Shown piece by piece: positions 41,690 through 56,201 of a stretch of 59,578 bases of DNA. Numbering within the stretch: the stretch's first letter is position 1; every line of letters begins with the position of its first letter. Under the pieces are notes generated by a model, which saw nothing but the letters and a program-made list of their open reading frames with translations, was not told the DNA's origin and ran no database searches. Source of the DNA: Spirogloea muscicola (taxonomy: Eukaryota; Streptophyta; Zygnematophyceae; Spirogloeales; Spirogloeaceae). Location: assembly GCA_009602725.1 (NCBI GenBank), contig WELB01000316.1, positions 64,918-124,495 on the forward strand, read 5' to 3'. A program made the translations under genes and the position numbers.

Positions 41690-42675
41690 TGGGAGAAGAG
41701 AGTGCTCGCCCGTAGAGAAGAGGGGCTGGCAAAGCCAGCCCAGAAAGAATGGACAATTACCAAAGCCAAGAAAAGAAAAGGATGCCGAGCGGCTGCTGAT
41801 ATTAAAGAATCGGCTGTAAACTGCCAGCCAGATGCATACAGGTCTTCATGACGGAGCCAAAGGCTAGGCAGACAGGGCGCCCTTAATACCCCCGTGTCAG
41901 CAGTAGGAAGTCAGATGAGCTGAGGGGAGGAAGACCAACCCCGCTGCGCAAACCAGAATCACTCAGTAACCTCTGCTAAGCAGCCGCAGGTCGGAGATGC
42001 TAGGCTCGTGAAAGTAAACTAGAGGCTGCTGCAAGGCCAGCCCGGCTAGGCAAAGCAATCGCCTGGGACCGCTGTAGGCACATAGACAAACGCATTCGGT
42101 AGCAGGACACAAGACCCAAAGGCACCGAGCCACCGGGAAGAAGAATGAGCTCGCCCATAGAAAGGATGCGCGGCCAGATTGACTGGTGGCTAAGAAAGGC
42201 CAGCCCAAAAGAATGGACAAAGTCTGAGGGAGCCTGAGTGCGAACGACTAGGACTAAGACATCAGCCAGGGAACGCTCAGTAACCTCTAGACAGGAGATG
42301 CAGGTCCGAGAAGCTAGCTGGCGGAAAGACGTCGCCCTGACGGAAGCCGGAGGCCGCCGCCAAAGAAGAAAGTGCTCGCCCATTGAGAATAGGGGCTGGA
42401 AAAGCCAGCCCAAAAAAGAATGAACAGAGTACGAGAAGGGGGCCAGGGGAATGGAGCTTCGACTTCGCCGCCAAAGCTCGGCCTGCGCGTAAGTGAACCG
42501 CGAAGGCGAGGGACCGCTGCATCGCGACGGCATAGAAGAGAAGGGGCTGGCAGAAGCCAGGGAAGGGCTGCACCCTGTTCCCGGCGCCGCTGGTCAGCTT
42601 GAGAGGCCAGCAGCGAAAGTCACGAGGACCACCGACCCAAAGCTGGGGCTCCGTTTTGGGCTCCGTTTCTGGCAT
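41690..42675 (-). mobile_element. Stack of LINE 3' ends, minus strand
   Basis: Reading on the minus strand, there are three ORF-end remnants. Near 42280 one reads FSDLHLLSRGY, near 41965 one reads EPSISDLRLLSRGY, and 41800-41950 is a close copy of 18820-18985. Type-A hairpins lie at 42393-42411 (loop AAAAG on plus) and 41723-41741. A type-B tail lies at about 42150-42210. The segment 42185-42295 is repeated at 9405-9505. In the copy near 41.7-41.95 kb the order ORF end, UTR, hairpin and terminal module is complete, so it shows the family's true 3' end. Order and truncation imply several separate insertions at the same locus. Confidence 0.75.
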
Positions 42676-42689
42676 CTAGTATTCATGCA

Positions 42690-43425
42690 TCGATCAGTTG
42701 ACCATTATGTTTCGACCCGTGGTTATTGAGCGGGTCAATCTGCTGTAGGTTATGTAGATCTTTAGATGTGTTTGCCTTTGTACTTCTTTTGTTTTGTTTG
42801 TACTTTGCCATTTGGCCTACAGTAGTTAGTTTCTAACACACGGAATTTTCGACCCAAAGCTGGGAGAGGACCAGCCCAGGATAAATAATGAACAAAGTCC
42901 CTTGACACAGGGCTTCGCTCTGTGTAGCCCCCATTCTTGGCACGAGCGCTGAACAGTGCCTGGACAGTGACTTGGCTTGGCTTCCAGGAGCCCAGCATCT
43001 CTGATCTGCGGCTGCTTAGCAGGGGTTACTGAGTGTCTCGTAGCAGCTTTGTTTCTGTTACTTAGCGCTTCCCCTGGCCCCCTTCTCGTACTCTGTTCAT
43101 TCTTTTTCGGGCTGGTTGTTCCAGCCCCTATTCTCAATGGGCGAGCACTTTCTTCTTGAGCATGCCTCCCTTACGTTCCATGAAGAAATTGCTAGCCCAT
43201 GAGCACCGCAGGCCTTTCCTCTGGCTCTGGCCAGGGGACCTACTTCCAGGAGCCTAGCATCTCTCATCTGCGGCTGCTTAGCAGGGGTTACGGAGTGGTT
43301 TGTAGCTGCTTTGTTTCTTTGTGTGCTTGTTTTCCTTAGCGCTTCCCCTGGCCCCCTTCTCGTACTCTGTTCATTCTTTTTTGGGCTGGCTTTTCCAGCC
43401 CCTATCCTCAATGAGCGAGTACTTT
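42690..43425 (+). mobile_element. Three LINE 3' ends in tandem, plus strand
   Basis: The first piece ends DHYVSTRGY-stop near 42727, with a GAGCGGGTCA start of UTR as at 48750. The second (about 42960-43150) ends EPSISDLRLLSRGY-stop near 43030 and carries the type-A hairpin at 43109-43127 (loop TTGTT). The third (about 43195-43425) has the same ORF end with the stop codon changed to CGG, and a hairpin at 43383-43401 (loop CTTTT). The second and third are near-duplicates of each other and of 60-300. They lie directly beside the minus-strand stack at 41.7-42.7 kb. Confidence 0.78.
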
Positions 43426-43439
43426 CTTCTACTTTCTCT

Positions 43440-45169
<1,730 letters not shown>

Positions 45170-46758
45170 TGGGAGCAAGTTTCGTTTTCTAGTCATTACT
45201 TTGTACCTAATATTGTTTTTGGGCATGCACCATGGCTTTCATTTTCAAGCCTTACTTGTGTTCACTTGCCTTGTTCACTTGAAGCTCCTTAGTAGTGAGC
45301 AGTACATGGCAATGCCAATGTTCAAGATGGCAAAGTCAGCCCATCTTCACAGCCAGTGATGTGGATGTTGGAGTGTTGACTGTGTATTGCAATCCTGCTT
45401 TGTGACCTTACAGTTGTGAGCGCATGAGATTTATGCAGCTGCCGGTACTCAGCCAGTTGCATATCAGTGCTTCATTTTCTTTCACAAGGCCAAGGATGCT
45501 TCTGAGGACAACAGAGAAGAGGAAGGGGGGGTGTTTTTTATACTACAAATATGCAGGCAACTGTATACATATACGTATACTGCATACATATATATGCATA
45601 GCTAACACAGATGCATGTATCTACTGATATACACATATCACGTGTATGACTGGTATAGTATGATCATTTGAATGTAAAGCATTGCATGTTCGTATACGTA
45701 TATATGCATGTAGAGTGTACATTTGTATATGCCTGAAAATCCATATTTACTTTTTTGAATACATATCTGTGATTATATGTGTATTTATGATGCTTGTATA
45801 GTTCTAACCTGTGTTCAAACGTCTGTAGTGCTATGCATGTAAGTATTGATATATGTGTAAATGTTTACATGTGTGTTATGTATTTGTCTTTATTCGTCCG
45901 ACATAGCGTAAAGTAAATAAGTGGACCAGCGCTTAAGGATACTCAAGCCTTTAAAAAGCATGATTCATTATTTTTTAAAAAATGGTTTGTTAAAGGCAAA
46001 CACTCACTGAATCATAAGAAAGATCGCAAGCAAAAATCTTGTACTTAAGTTGGCTATATGTTGAATAAGCGATCACTCTCTCTGAGTCATTTTAGGGTAT
46101 CCCAAATGCAAATGTTCATGTCTATAAATATATATGTCTACGTGTTTGTGTGTATACGCGTAAACATGTTAATGTGTGGCACGCGAATGTGTATGTACGT
46201 ATATGTGCATATTATGTATATCTGTATGTGTGTGTGTATGTGTACACATGTTAATAAATAGATTTTTTATGCATGCACATGCACATACATATATATAGTT
46301 GCCTGCGGGCTCTTCCACTGTGGGCTGTGATAGGGTTGGAGTCAGTCTGAGGCGCATGGACACATTGGTCCACAATTCAGCAAGGAGCCAGTGTCTGGTG
46401 TACGAAATCTACTTCTGTCAGTAAGAATTGGCATCGAGTGCCAACATGTTAAATTTGTTATGTACACAAACTGAAAGCTCCTACAATCCACAAAGAATGC
46501 GTCTTTTTCTGGTGTCCTTCTCTATGACATCTCTATTTGCCACCAGATTGTGGCAGTACTTCTTGCAATCGCATCAACTTAAACGGATGCCTTGCAATGA
46601 AGCTGTACAATTTGTACAGTCTAAAAGCTCTCACAGTGTCATCTGGTGAAAAGTACTACCTACTGAATAAAAGAGCAATCAGCAGCTATGGTGCAAATAA
46701 CACCATGTCATCAGCAGTTCACTCGACTGTTGTGACCTGCCATGTGCGGTAGCTATTG
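45170..46758. repeat. AT-rich island with TA/TG dinucleotide runs
   Basis: Between two convergent genes, 45540-46300 is very rich in TATA, TATG, TGTG and CATA strings, for example GTATGTGTGTGTGTATGTGT at about 46223-46242. This base make-up is unlike the rest of the window. It reads as degenerate microsatellite. No gene is supported, and the many short frames are chance. Confidence 0.6.
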
Positions 46759-48018
46759 TCAGGACCTATGCTGATTTGCATCTGTTGCCGGAACAGGCCA
46801 CAAAACCTCTGCAGTCGGCCAGGGCGCATCCAACAAGGTGGATGCCCCGATCTTCGAGGCCATGGCCAGCGGACCCCAGCATTCATGCTTGTTATACTCT
46901 GGCAAGTTGCTGTGGAAGTGCACATAAACCGGGGCTTCCTCCAGATCTGCATGAGCAGAATTAGCATGAGGCAAGGATGGCAACCATCACAGAATTACAA
47001 AATATCACGTCCACTGCAAAAGCTACCGTGCACGAGGTCTCTGCCACTTGTGCTCATCCATTGCAATCACTCACCAGGGTGCTTTTCAAAAAGAGCACGA
47101 TCACCATGTAGGAAAGCCTCCAGGACCTGAAATTCAGCCAATATGGAGAAAACATCAAATCAAGTGCAATCCTTGAAGATGCTCAACATACCTGGCTGTG
47201 CACACCTGCCTGATACCGCTGCATGCAGTGGCCATGCAGTGGCAGCCTCAGCAGCTCTGGCCGAATCGCACCACGGGAAGCTCCTTGCGGAAGATGGCGT
47301 AGCGGAGCTGTGCGATGGTGTTGAGCAGCCAGTGGCCGCCACTAATATGGCAGTGGACGTGCAGCGCGAGCTGTCCAGTGATGTTCTGCCATACTGCCAG
47401 CACCTCGTCCCGCTGCAACTTCGAGTACCAGTTGGTGAACTGCATGCAGGGCAACGAGCGTGAGGCAGGCGAGAGTCAAGATCGCCAGCCAGTATCCTCC
47501 CCCAACACCCTGCGCTGTACGACAGCCCCAAGGACCTGGAGAGCCCATGCAGGGGACCAACGGGCGGGTGCCGGCGCCATAGCAGGAGCGCCCACCTGGG
47601 CCTTGTTGAACTCGCGGGAGACGGCGAGCGTCAGCTTGGCGGTCAGGTCCGAGTGCGTCAGCGTGTACGTGCGAGGGTGCTTGTCCACGGCCGGGTGCTT
47701 CTTCTCGTCCACGCCCAGGAACAGCACCCGCAGCTTGTGCGCCTCGAAGATGGCCGGCCCAAACAGCCGCGCCTGCGGGGAACGCGCCACCCACGCCAGC
47801 ACGGCCCTCGGTGCCGGCAGTCAGAGCGACCAGCGCGCTGATCCCGGCGGGCCGCACGGAGCGGAGGCGGCGCCGCCGCCGTCGGCTCGTACCGAGACTG
47901 GCGGCGGTCTCCGCTGCAGCGCCGGCGAGCCCCTCCCGGATCGGCCCGCCACGGGCGCGCCCCTGCCCCACAGGCCGGAGCGGCGGAGGGACACCCTGCC
48001 GGGCGCCGACCTCCGGCC
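46759..48018 (-). CDS. SGR: STAY-GREEN protein (magnesium dechelatase), 5' end in gap
   Basis: SGR removes magnesium from chlorophyll a in the plastid and starts chlorophyll breakdown. Exons on the minus strand are >48018-47893 (partial), 47772-47596, 47439-47272, 47126-47075 and 46946-46759, with matching phases. The first visible part is Arg/Ser/Gly-rich (RRSAPGRVSLRRSGLWGRG), like a chloroplast transit peptide. The core reads ARLFGPAIFEAHKLRVLFLG, HPRTYTLTHSDLTAKLTLAV, WYSKLQRDEVLAVW, LHVHCHISGGHWLLNTIAQL and YAIFRKELPV. It closes with AFLHGDRALFEKHP and PVYVHFHSNLPEYNKHECWG. This is close to land-plant SGR over the catalytic domain. The short C-terminal extension lacks the Cys-rich motif typical of land-plant SGR. 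The start codon lies in the gap at 48019-48644. Confidence 0.95.
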
Positions 48019-48644
48019 NNNNNNNNNNNNNNNNNNNNNNNNNNNNNNNNNNNNNNNNNNNNNNNNNNNNNNNNNNNNNNNNNNNNNNNNNNNNNNNNNN
48101 NNNNNNNNNNNNNNNNNNNNNNNNNNNNNNNNNNNNNNNNNNNNNNNNNNNNNNNNNNNNNNNNNNNNNNNNNNNNNNNNNNNNNNNNNNNNNNNNNNNN
48201 NNNNNNNNNNNNNNNNNNNNNNNNNNNNNNNNNNNNNNNNNNNNNNNNNNNNNNNNNNNNNNNNNNNNNNNNNNNNNNNNNNNNNNNNNNNNNNNNNNNN
48301 NNNNNNNNNNNNNNNNNNNNNNNNNNNNNNNNNNNNNNNNNNNNNNNNNNNNNNNNNNNNNNNNNNNNNNNNNNNNNNNNNNNNNNNNNNNNNNNNNNNN
48401 NNNNNNNNNNNNNNNNNNNNNNNNNNNNNNNNNNNNNNNNNNNNNNNNNNNNNNNNNNNNNNNNNNNNNNNNNNNNNNNNNNNNNNNNNNNNNNNNNNNN
48501 NNNNNNNNNNNNNNNNNNNNNNNNNNNNNNNNNNNNNNNNNNNNNNNNNNNNNNNNNNNNNNNNNNNNNNNNNNNNNNNNNNNNNNNNNNNNNNNNNNNN
48601 NNNNNNNNNNNNNNNNNNNNNNNNNNNNNNNNNNNNNNNNNNNN
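48019..48644. other. Assembly gap (626 N)
   Basis: An undefined sequence run separates the SGR 5' end (left) from a LINE 3' end (right). It should hold the SGR start codon, its promoter, and more of the LINE ORF2. Confidence 0.95.
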
Positions 48645-48945
48645 CATCAGAAAGCTGGTCGAGCCTTAGCTGCTGGCACAAGAGCTAGTCAATTGCCGTC
48701 CGGTATTCGAGCGTCAGCTAGCGACCTCTATGTGCTGACTCGTGGTTACTGAGCGGGTCAGCTTAGCAGCAGGTGACGTACATTTGTCCAATGTGCTTGC
48801 CTTTGTACTTGGCCACACATGGCCTCCCCATCTCTTAATATACACGCATTTTCTTTCCTCGCCTCTCCTTCTCGTCCTCTCCTCACACTTTTTTGGGCTG
48901 GCTTTTCCAGCCCCCATCCTCAACGGGCGAGCTTTCTTCTCCTCC
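48645..48945 (+). mobile_element. LINE 3' end, plus strand
   Basis: Directly after the gap a frame reads KAGRALAAGTRAS and ends SASDLYVLTRGY with TGA at 48750-48752. A UTR beginning GAGCGGGTCA follows, then the hairpin GGGCTGG-CTTTT-CCAGCCC at 48895-48913 and the terminal module CATCCTCAACGGGCGAG. The 5' part is in the gap. Confidence 0.78.
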
Positions 48946-50119
48946 TCGTTCGGATTGCTGTGCTTGGCGCCTCCTCTCGGCCCTCTGTGTGCTGGCAATT
49001 CCTCTTTTGGACCTCCTCGAGGCTGGTTGCGACCGCCACCTCTGGCGCTGCAGCGACTCGGAGCAAGCCCCGACGGGCTGGCTTTTGATCTGCTGCTGCT
49101 TGCTTAGCGTCCCTCATGCTTCGTACTTACTGCGCCCCTTCTCTCTCCTTGCTCGACGCGTACCTCTTCGCCGCGCTCCAGTGTCAGCAGGGGCTACTCG
49201 CTCCGAATGACTTCCTACAAAGACCTCCAGCTCCTGGACCTGGCCTAGGCGACCTCGCAGGAACCTAAGCCTCAGTGTGCCGGCCCTTTAGCAGCGCTCC
49301 ATTTGCTCCCCCAAGTGCTCATAAAGTGACCATATAGTGAATAGAAAAGGTGATTGTTGCAGCACTGGGGCCATGGTACGTACACCAGTGTACGGAGGGC
49401 TTGCACAACTGGGGCTGAAAGAGATGAGTCTGGAGTCAAGAGCTCCGAAGATAAATGTGACTGCCTCAGTGACTGGTCACGCGGACATCAACAGGTTCTT
49501 CCGTTGAGATTGCTTGTCAGCCAGCTGCACGATACCCCTGAACGATTGACAAATTTTGCACAAGTAGCAACATATGTTTCGAAGATGACTGTATCACCAC
49601 GGCTAGTGCGAAGGCGTGGATGGCAAGCCCGAGAAGGACGACAGGACTACCATCAAAAGGCTTTGAGCATTTCTCAAGAGGACGAGCTATAGCTAGGCTG
49701 CAAAACGACGTGAAGGCATCAGTCGTGTTCCCTCCTCCGCGGAGTCGTTCTGCAGTCGACTTAGCTTGAAGGGCCAAATTTGCCAAGTACTCCGACTGCC
49801 TTTTGCGATTGGCCAGCCACAGTGATTGGCCCTCTGGACGACCTTTATATCTGATGGAGGGATTTTAATAATGGCAGCGAAAACTTAGAAACCTGCACAC
49901 GGGACGTGCTGACTGACCAGCTTGACGACCTATATGATGATTGTCTCTGCTGTAGGACACTGTGAGGATCAACAGCACATACATTGCTGATAGAGTTATT
50001 GGTGGCCGCGACATTTCCGATCTGCCTTGCTGCATATCCTACTCCGAGTAGAACAAATGTCCTGTATCACATAGCTAAGCCACGATCCATAGCCTATCCA
50101 CGAATTCAGGTATGCTGCA
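48946..50119. other. Intergenic stretch, no supported gene
   Basis: 48950-49240 is GC-rich with pieces that echo LINE-like text, but no clear ORF end is present. From 49300 to the ARC5 stop I see only short frames without motifs. Part must be the ARC5 3' UTR. Confidence 0.4.
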
Positions 50120-53100
50120 TTAGTGTCTGCTAGCTCGATGTAGGAGGATCTGATACTGTGCCGTAGCTGGCAGCATGTCAGGGTCGTAAGGGTCTGCCCT
50201 GCTATGCCCGCCCACCTCATTAGCCAAGTCCTTCTGCCGAGGAACTGCTGCCTGCGTGCTGAGATGATGGTGAATGCCGGCAAACTTTTCCTGCAGCTTC
50301 TCGACCTGCATGAAGAAAGATGGGATGCGGTTCTCAGTGTCAAACGTAGTCAGCCAAAGGCTTGGACATTCTCTGAAATGGTAAAGATTGACCAGATGCA
50401 CACACCACTTTCTGCACGTTATGGGATGTCAGATTGCTCAATACGTGCACGCGGACTGCCCTTAGTACGCAAGAGCTCGGGAGTTCGTAGCTGCTGAAGG
50501 GCATACCCTTCGCAGCTCAAGCTCCAGTTCAGTCTTCCCTTGCTTGAGAGCCTGACGTACTTGAGTGATGTCAAAAATGCCGTCCACATCATCCTCGTAT
50601 GCTGCCTCCAAGTCTCTTCGAAGCTGAGTTGGGAACTTGTCGATAAAGGGCATAAGGAAGAAACAGTTGAACTGCAGAGATGGCAACTTGTCAAGGCAGC
50701 CCAATGCTGTTGAGTGAATGTCTCAGATCTAGTGCAAACAAGACAACGATGCCATTGTAAAAGCTCAATGAAGGCAATCCTTTGGCATATGAGGTAGGGA
50801 TCACCTTTAGCTCAGCGGCCGCGACGAAGTGCTCACGAATGCCTCCGAAGATCTGCTGTACGAGGGCGTTGACGATATCCTCAGATGTAGGTGCCAATCT
50901 TCTGTTCCAGAGGGTGCTGTCCAAGAGATTGACAAGGCGTGCTTGAGGGGTCTGAGAATGCTCAAAACCACCTGCTAAGGCTATGGCAGCTTCAACCAAA
51001 TTGCAGTTGGGATGGGGTCTTCCTTCCGAAGGTAATCCAGACATTGCCACTGACGTGCTTTCTTCACTGGTCGCAGTAGCCTTTGCTGGGTCTTTCGCAA
51101 ATGATTCCAAGAATGATATCAGGGCCGACCGATTCTGGCACCACATTCGTGACGGAGGTCAGCATGACTCTGCACAGCAATGCTCAAGGGGCACTCTGAA
51201 GCATTATTTCCTTGAAGATCACAAGTCTTTGACATTGATTGTTGACCAAGAAGCTCGCTTAGAGACCTTGTTATGTATGGACCATGTCACGTAGCGGGTT
51301 GTGCTCATCAAGTCCTCCATGCACCTGTTGAGCATATACATGCATCAAAGCTCGCAAAATGCTTGCAGCAGACTATTGATGCTCGTTTTGGACGACTGTG
51401 CCGACTGTATGCTCGAGCAGAACACAAGCATCGAAGGTCACCTTTCCCGACAACTCCTCTCTGATACGTCTACGAAACTCTGGAAGGATGCAGACACCTT
51501 TTTCATGAACATGTCATGACCATTCAAGTATTCTCCATCTCTCTGCAAGCATTATACCAGACATCTTAGATAATTGCCCACAGCCTTTGACTTTGGGTTC
51601 AATCCACAGGGAGACAAGATGCGCACTGATATGTTCCAACTGGAGCTTAGCAGTGTGTACGACTTGCTGTGAGTTACATGACTACTATTGTGACCTGCAG
51701 TAGGTACACGGCAATAGGTAGAAGGCGCTTCAGAAGATGTGACAGCCGATGTCCTAGCTGCCAAACGGAAGCCAATGTGGAATATGAAGCACTGAGTGTC
51801 ACATGCAAGTGCTGGCGCAGCTGCTTAGGCAACTGCACGTTGATACATCATGTCCTAAATCTCGTTTTTCGAAATGTCCAATGTGAGACAAGCTCATGAA
51901 CTCTGCTAAAGAACCTGGTGTAAGAAGGGCTCGAAGACGTCACGAGCCTTGGCAACTGCAATCACACAAGCTGTTCTGCAGTGTCGCGTGTAACCACTAC
52001 CCGTATTAGTCCTCAGATCTGAAGCGCATGATACATGACCAACACTTGGCGTCAAGCTGGGAGCATCCACAACTCGTTTGCAGCATCCAACCAGGAAATT
52101 TAGGCCCTCAAAAGAAAACAGTTTCGTTTCTTAGTGACACCTGAAATAGTTTGTGCCATCGTGTATGTCCTCCACACCACAAGCATTTACGATCTCCTCA
52201 CGACTGATGGCTGGGCATTTGATGGCTCCAACAAGGAAACGAAATTCTGCCATCGCCCTATGGTATTGAGCACCTCCATACAAGCGCATGCTGGCATTCT
52301 GCAAAGACCACCATAACCAATTTGACCGCAAGTGCTGGAGCTTATATACAGCAAGCAAGCTTTCTGACAAGTTTGAGAGGCGTATATGCAATTTATGGCA
52401 CATTGATGCCGGGTCTAAATGGTGGTTGAATGGTGGTGTGTGGACAGCCATGCAGTCTAAACTGGATAGAAGGCCTAACATCCAAGCAGATCTAGGCGCA
52501 TTGGAAGGCAGACTGTGCACATTATTGAACAAGCTGACATTCAGCGCACCGGCATGTATTTCTGGTTTACTTGCAATCCATCACTTCCCACGAAGGCACC
52601 ACCATGGACTCGCTCATCCTGCAATGTCTCCCCTGAGGACGTGACCATCAACAGAAATGCATACCTGTTACTGTGAGAACACGAAAGAGGTAAGGGAACT
52701 CACGGGTTTCTTTCGTAAAAGCATGCATAGTCAAGCATTAGTCGGGATGGTTCATAGGATAGCTAAGTTACTCATACCATATTCCTTTGTGGGGGCTGCA
52801 ATCGTTCCTTTCAACAGCTGAGATAGCTGGATATCACAGAAATGGTAATTTGGTCACAGCAGAGGCCTTTCTCTGGTGATGGGTTGTCGTTCAAGAGCGT
52901 CGTGATACATCAAACACATCATTAAGCTTCGAAAATTTCCACTTCTCATCCTACTAAGTGATCTGTACTTGAACGAAGAGACTGGAGGTGACACATTCTG
53001 CAAGAAAGCGTCTCGGAAGTTGCTGCCTCGATCCTTCAGCTTCATGCTATCCAGATTGCTGCACTTGACACGCATGCTGTTAGTAAATTGCTGACCTCGC

Positions 53101-55376
53101 AGTTGATGATCCATTGCCCAGCATCTGGCTGAGTCGTTGTTAGAAGAGTCTGAGGTCTTCAAGGACTGACTGCACAAGGAGTACCTGACTTCCTCATTGG
53201 TACTGTTGAGCTTCAGAGCTACAGTGCGATACTCCTTATCCAGTAGCGGAACAATGGAAGGGACGCTCTCCATGTACCTGCTTCAGTCAAAGTACTGTCA
53301 TCCATGACATCCAGCAAAGCACTTTCTACTAGAAAGCAGTAATCTCGACAGTTTCGAGCCACCAGCAAAGCACGCTTGTCCAGGCTTGTTCATGCAGAAC
53401 AAGCAATGCTTGTCAAGACCTGCGCTGGAGTAGCTGCTCCAAGAACCAACGCAAACGGCTGACTCCAACATGTGCACGCTCCTCTACTGCAAGCTGCCGA
53501 TCCAACTTATCCTCCAATGCTGCAACATCCTGAGCCTCACGAGAGGCCACGGCCTGAACCAACATAGCAACACTGCACATAAGCAAGCCTGCCTTTGAGC
53601 GTCTTGCATTCTTAGCATAGCCATGACAGTATCTGCATTGGAATGTGAAGAGTATGTACATCAATAATGTATATGCCAACAACTTCACCTAACCCTGGAA
53701 CTGGGTCGGCTCTCTAAGGCATGGCAGCGGCAAGTCTTAGTCTGGTCATCCGGCTTGCTCTATTGAGAATGCATCCAACCACTTGAGTGATATCGGATTC
53801 GCTTCCTCATTGTCAAGTATGGGGTTGATGTAAGTGGTAGGGTACTTCAAGAAAGGTTCTGGTACAGTATGACAGTTGGGAGGAAGAAGTCATAACCAAT
53901 CTCTTGCACGCACCTCACGAAAATGCTCGTTTGACGAATAAGTGCAGTCTTTGCTAGTGCCAACTCTGCCAGATGGTACTGAGGTAAAGAATGGTCCATC
54001 ATCAAGTACTTGCTGATGAAACAATTGTAAAGGCGGGCGCAAGAATAGCTCAACGTCAGCTGCCCTAGCAAATTGTGGAATCCTTGTGTCCAGCTTGCTT
54101 GATACTATAACTGTTCGAGACAACTCAGGATCCATCTGTATCAGGACCACGACACTGTGCAAGCGGTCAAATCCCGACATGTCTGTGCAGAAGACGTCAA
54201 GCAGACGAGAGCCTGGCATACACCAGAGGTGGCGCAATGAGAGGCGGCATGGACTGCAGTTCGTTGCGCAGTCCTTGCAATCATACCATCATAACAATTT
54301 TCCTCGTTGTGGCATTGCTCCAGTCGCTGCAGTCTTCGAGGCATAAGATGATAACTTCTCGCTGCTGCATCTTGCTTCGGACAAGAACCTCAATTGCCTT
54401 CGCTTGAGCCTGTTCTAGCGAGTATTATTTGACCAGGACAGGTATTTGTTAGTGAGTCAACTTTCCGTCTATGAAGATGCATGGCAGCATAATGAGCATT
54501 CGTCTTCTTAGAGTCAAGCCATTGACGCATACAGACAGCGCGACTCTGACCTGCAGGGACGAGTTCCTTCTTCCAGGTGCTGCAGCAATCAATCCTGGTG
54601 TGTCAATGATAGTTAGATTTGGGCAGAACCTGTAGTCGATCTTCACAATGATCTCCTTTGCCCAGAGCTGACATGCTTCTTTTTCCAGGCGCAAGTTTTC
54701 ACCCTCAATGTACGCCTGCACCATTATGTAGCACACGTAAGTAGCCTTCAGGGAGGCAGCATGGGTTTCATCGACTACTCAGATATGAACGTAGTATTCA
54801 CTGTCATGTCCTCGGCACATATATATGTACCTGAAGTTCCTCAAGAGTCTGCTCTACTTCCTTTGGTGGCCGATCATCGGTGATGAGAAAGCACCGGGGC
54901 TCTGCGCAAGCAGCGTCGTACTTCATTTGAAGCTCAATTGGTCTCCGTGTCTTCGTCCCTCCTCCAACGTGATTGAATTGGAACCCCATGAGAGCCTCAA
55001 TCAAAGCGCTCTTGCCATCCGTCTGGTGACCGATTACGAGGATAGCCGGGGTATCGAAGGGCTTCCGGAAGTCCTGAGCTAGGTTGTGCAAGTCCCTGTA
55101 TGCCTCGTACAGTTTCTCGTTGCTGCATGCTGGATAGTAGCACTCAGGAAGCAGAAGGGAGGGCTGATAAGCGACCGAGCGGCCACGTGCCCTGGCGGCT
55201 GCGAGCGCCTCCGCCATGAGCCGCCTGCTACGAGAGTGGGAGAGTGCAGGTGACGAGTCCGTGGGCGCCACCGTGAGCTCGTTCACGCCTGCAGGTCCAT
55301 TAGCATGCGGTGCTGTCGCCTGCGCCGCCAGCCACCGCTCGGCCCGGGCGCCCGGAGCCGCCGGCGGAGCGGGCAT
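50120..55376 (-). CDS. ARC5: Dynamin-related plastid division GTPase ARC5/DRP5B
   Basis: This large GTPase forms a ring on the outside of the plastid (and peroxisomes in plants) and drives fission. I traced 17 exons, for example 55376-54831, 54715-54551, 54409-54287, 54135-53914, 52298-52141, 51134-50805, 50671-50507 and 50305-50120. They give about 859 residues, and all phases agree. GTPase motifs are GHQTDGKSALIEALMGFQFN (P-loop), GGGTKTRRPI, DTPGLIAAAPG and SSKLDTRIP (SKLD in place of TKxD). Further ARC5 blocks are FFTSVPSGRVG, RLRWFLEQLLQRRY, PLLDKEYRTV, SMRLYGGAQYHRAMAEFRFL, REEIVNACGVEDIHDGTNYF, LLDSTLWNRRLAPTSE, ALVQQIFGGIREHF and FNCFFLMPFIDKFPTQLRRD. A short block found in plants after DGLQ (FSHKLIP) is absent or on a micro-exon I did not find. 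The start could be ATG 55376 or a later ATG (MAEALAAARARG). Confidence 0.95.
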
Positions 55377-56201
55377 CACTGCAGCAGAGATACGTTACGG
55401 TGTCCTTGGCCAGATATTGCGCGCGCGCACGGCGACGGCGGGCTCGCGGCAGCGGCGGCTGGCGGAGCCCGCCGAGGCTGCAGTGCTGCAGCCTGCTCGC
55501 CATTGGCCGCTGAAAGGCAACCGGGTTCCACCTCCCATGCATCCACGGATCTGCAGATGCTTTCGGCCAGCGGCCGCTGACATGCTTTGAACCTGCGAAT
55601 TCACACTTCCAACGACCGTAGGTGCCGCAAACAGCCCACCCCACGTTAGGAGCCGCTTCTTTCGGTCGACTTCTCGCTCATTCCCCACTGACCCCTGCGC
55701 TACGCAGCCACGGGGACGCGTCAACGGGGCTTGCGGGTTCAATCGTCTCCCTCTCGCTCTGACGTGCCTGCCCGGCCAGTCCCCGCTCCCACCTCCACTT
55801 ACCGTGCCCCTGTCGCCCAAGAGCAGAAAGACCTCCGCTGGCTCCACAACCTCTTCCTTTGAGAGCGACGCTCAAGTACTCCACAGAGCAGATTCTGCGC
55901 GGCTTGTCTGGCCGCAGCTTAGAGATTGATTCAAGTGCTGCGTCATGAGGATTCGTGCTAAATTGGTATCTCTAGACAGGCGACACATTGATAGGGGTTC
56001 CTAGGCGTGTGATCATTGGCGAGGCAATCTTCGTCCTCTCCGCTTCCAAAATTTTAGCGGCACGCTGAACGTGACCAGTAATGAGCTATTCACAGGGGAA
56101 GCTGACTACTTGGACTACAATCAATGTGGCGGCTGACAGGAGCTCGGGCGAATTGGTCCCTGCTCTGGGCCTAAGTGCTGTCAGCCAGTCTTTGTGATGA
56201 C
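55377..56201. other. Intergenic between ARC5 and importin beta
   Basis: Both neighbours are on the minus strand, so this holds the ARC5 promoter and 5' leader and the importin 3' UTR. It is GC-rich near ARC5. No motif or ORF is supported. Confidence 0.4.

Noticed and set aside
49354-49692. 112-codon plus-strand frame upstream of the ARC5 stop
   Set aside because: It begins at a non-ATG codon, has no motif and no splice context, and lies in likely 3' UTR or spacer.
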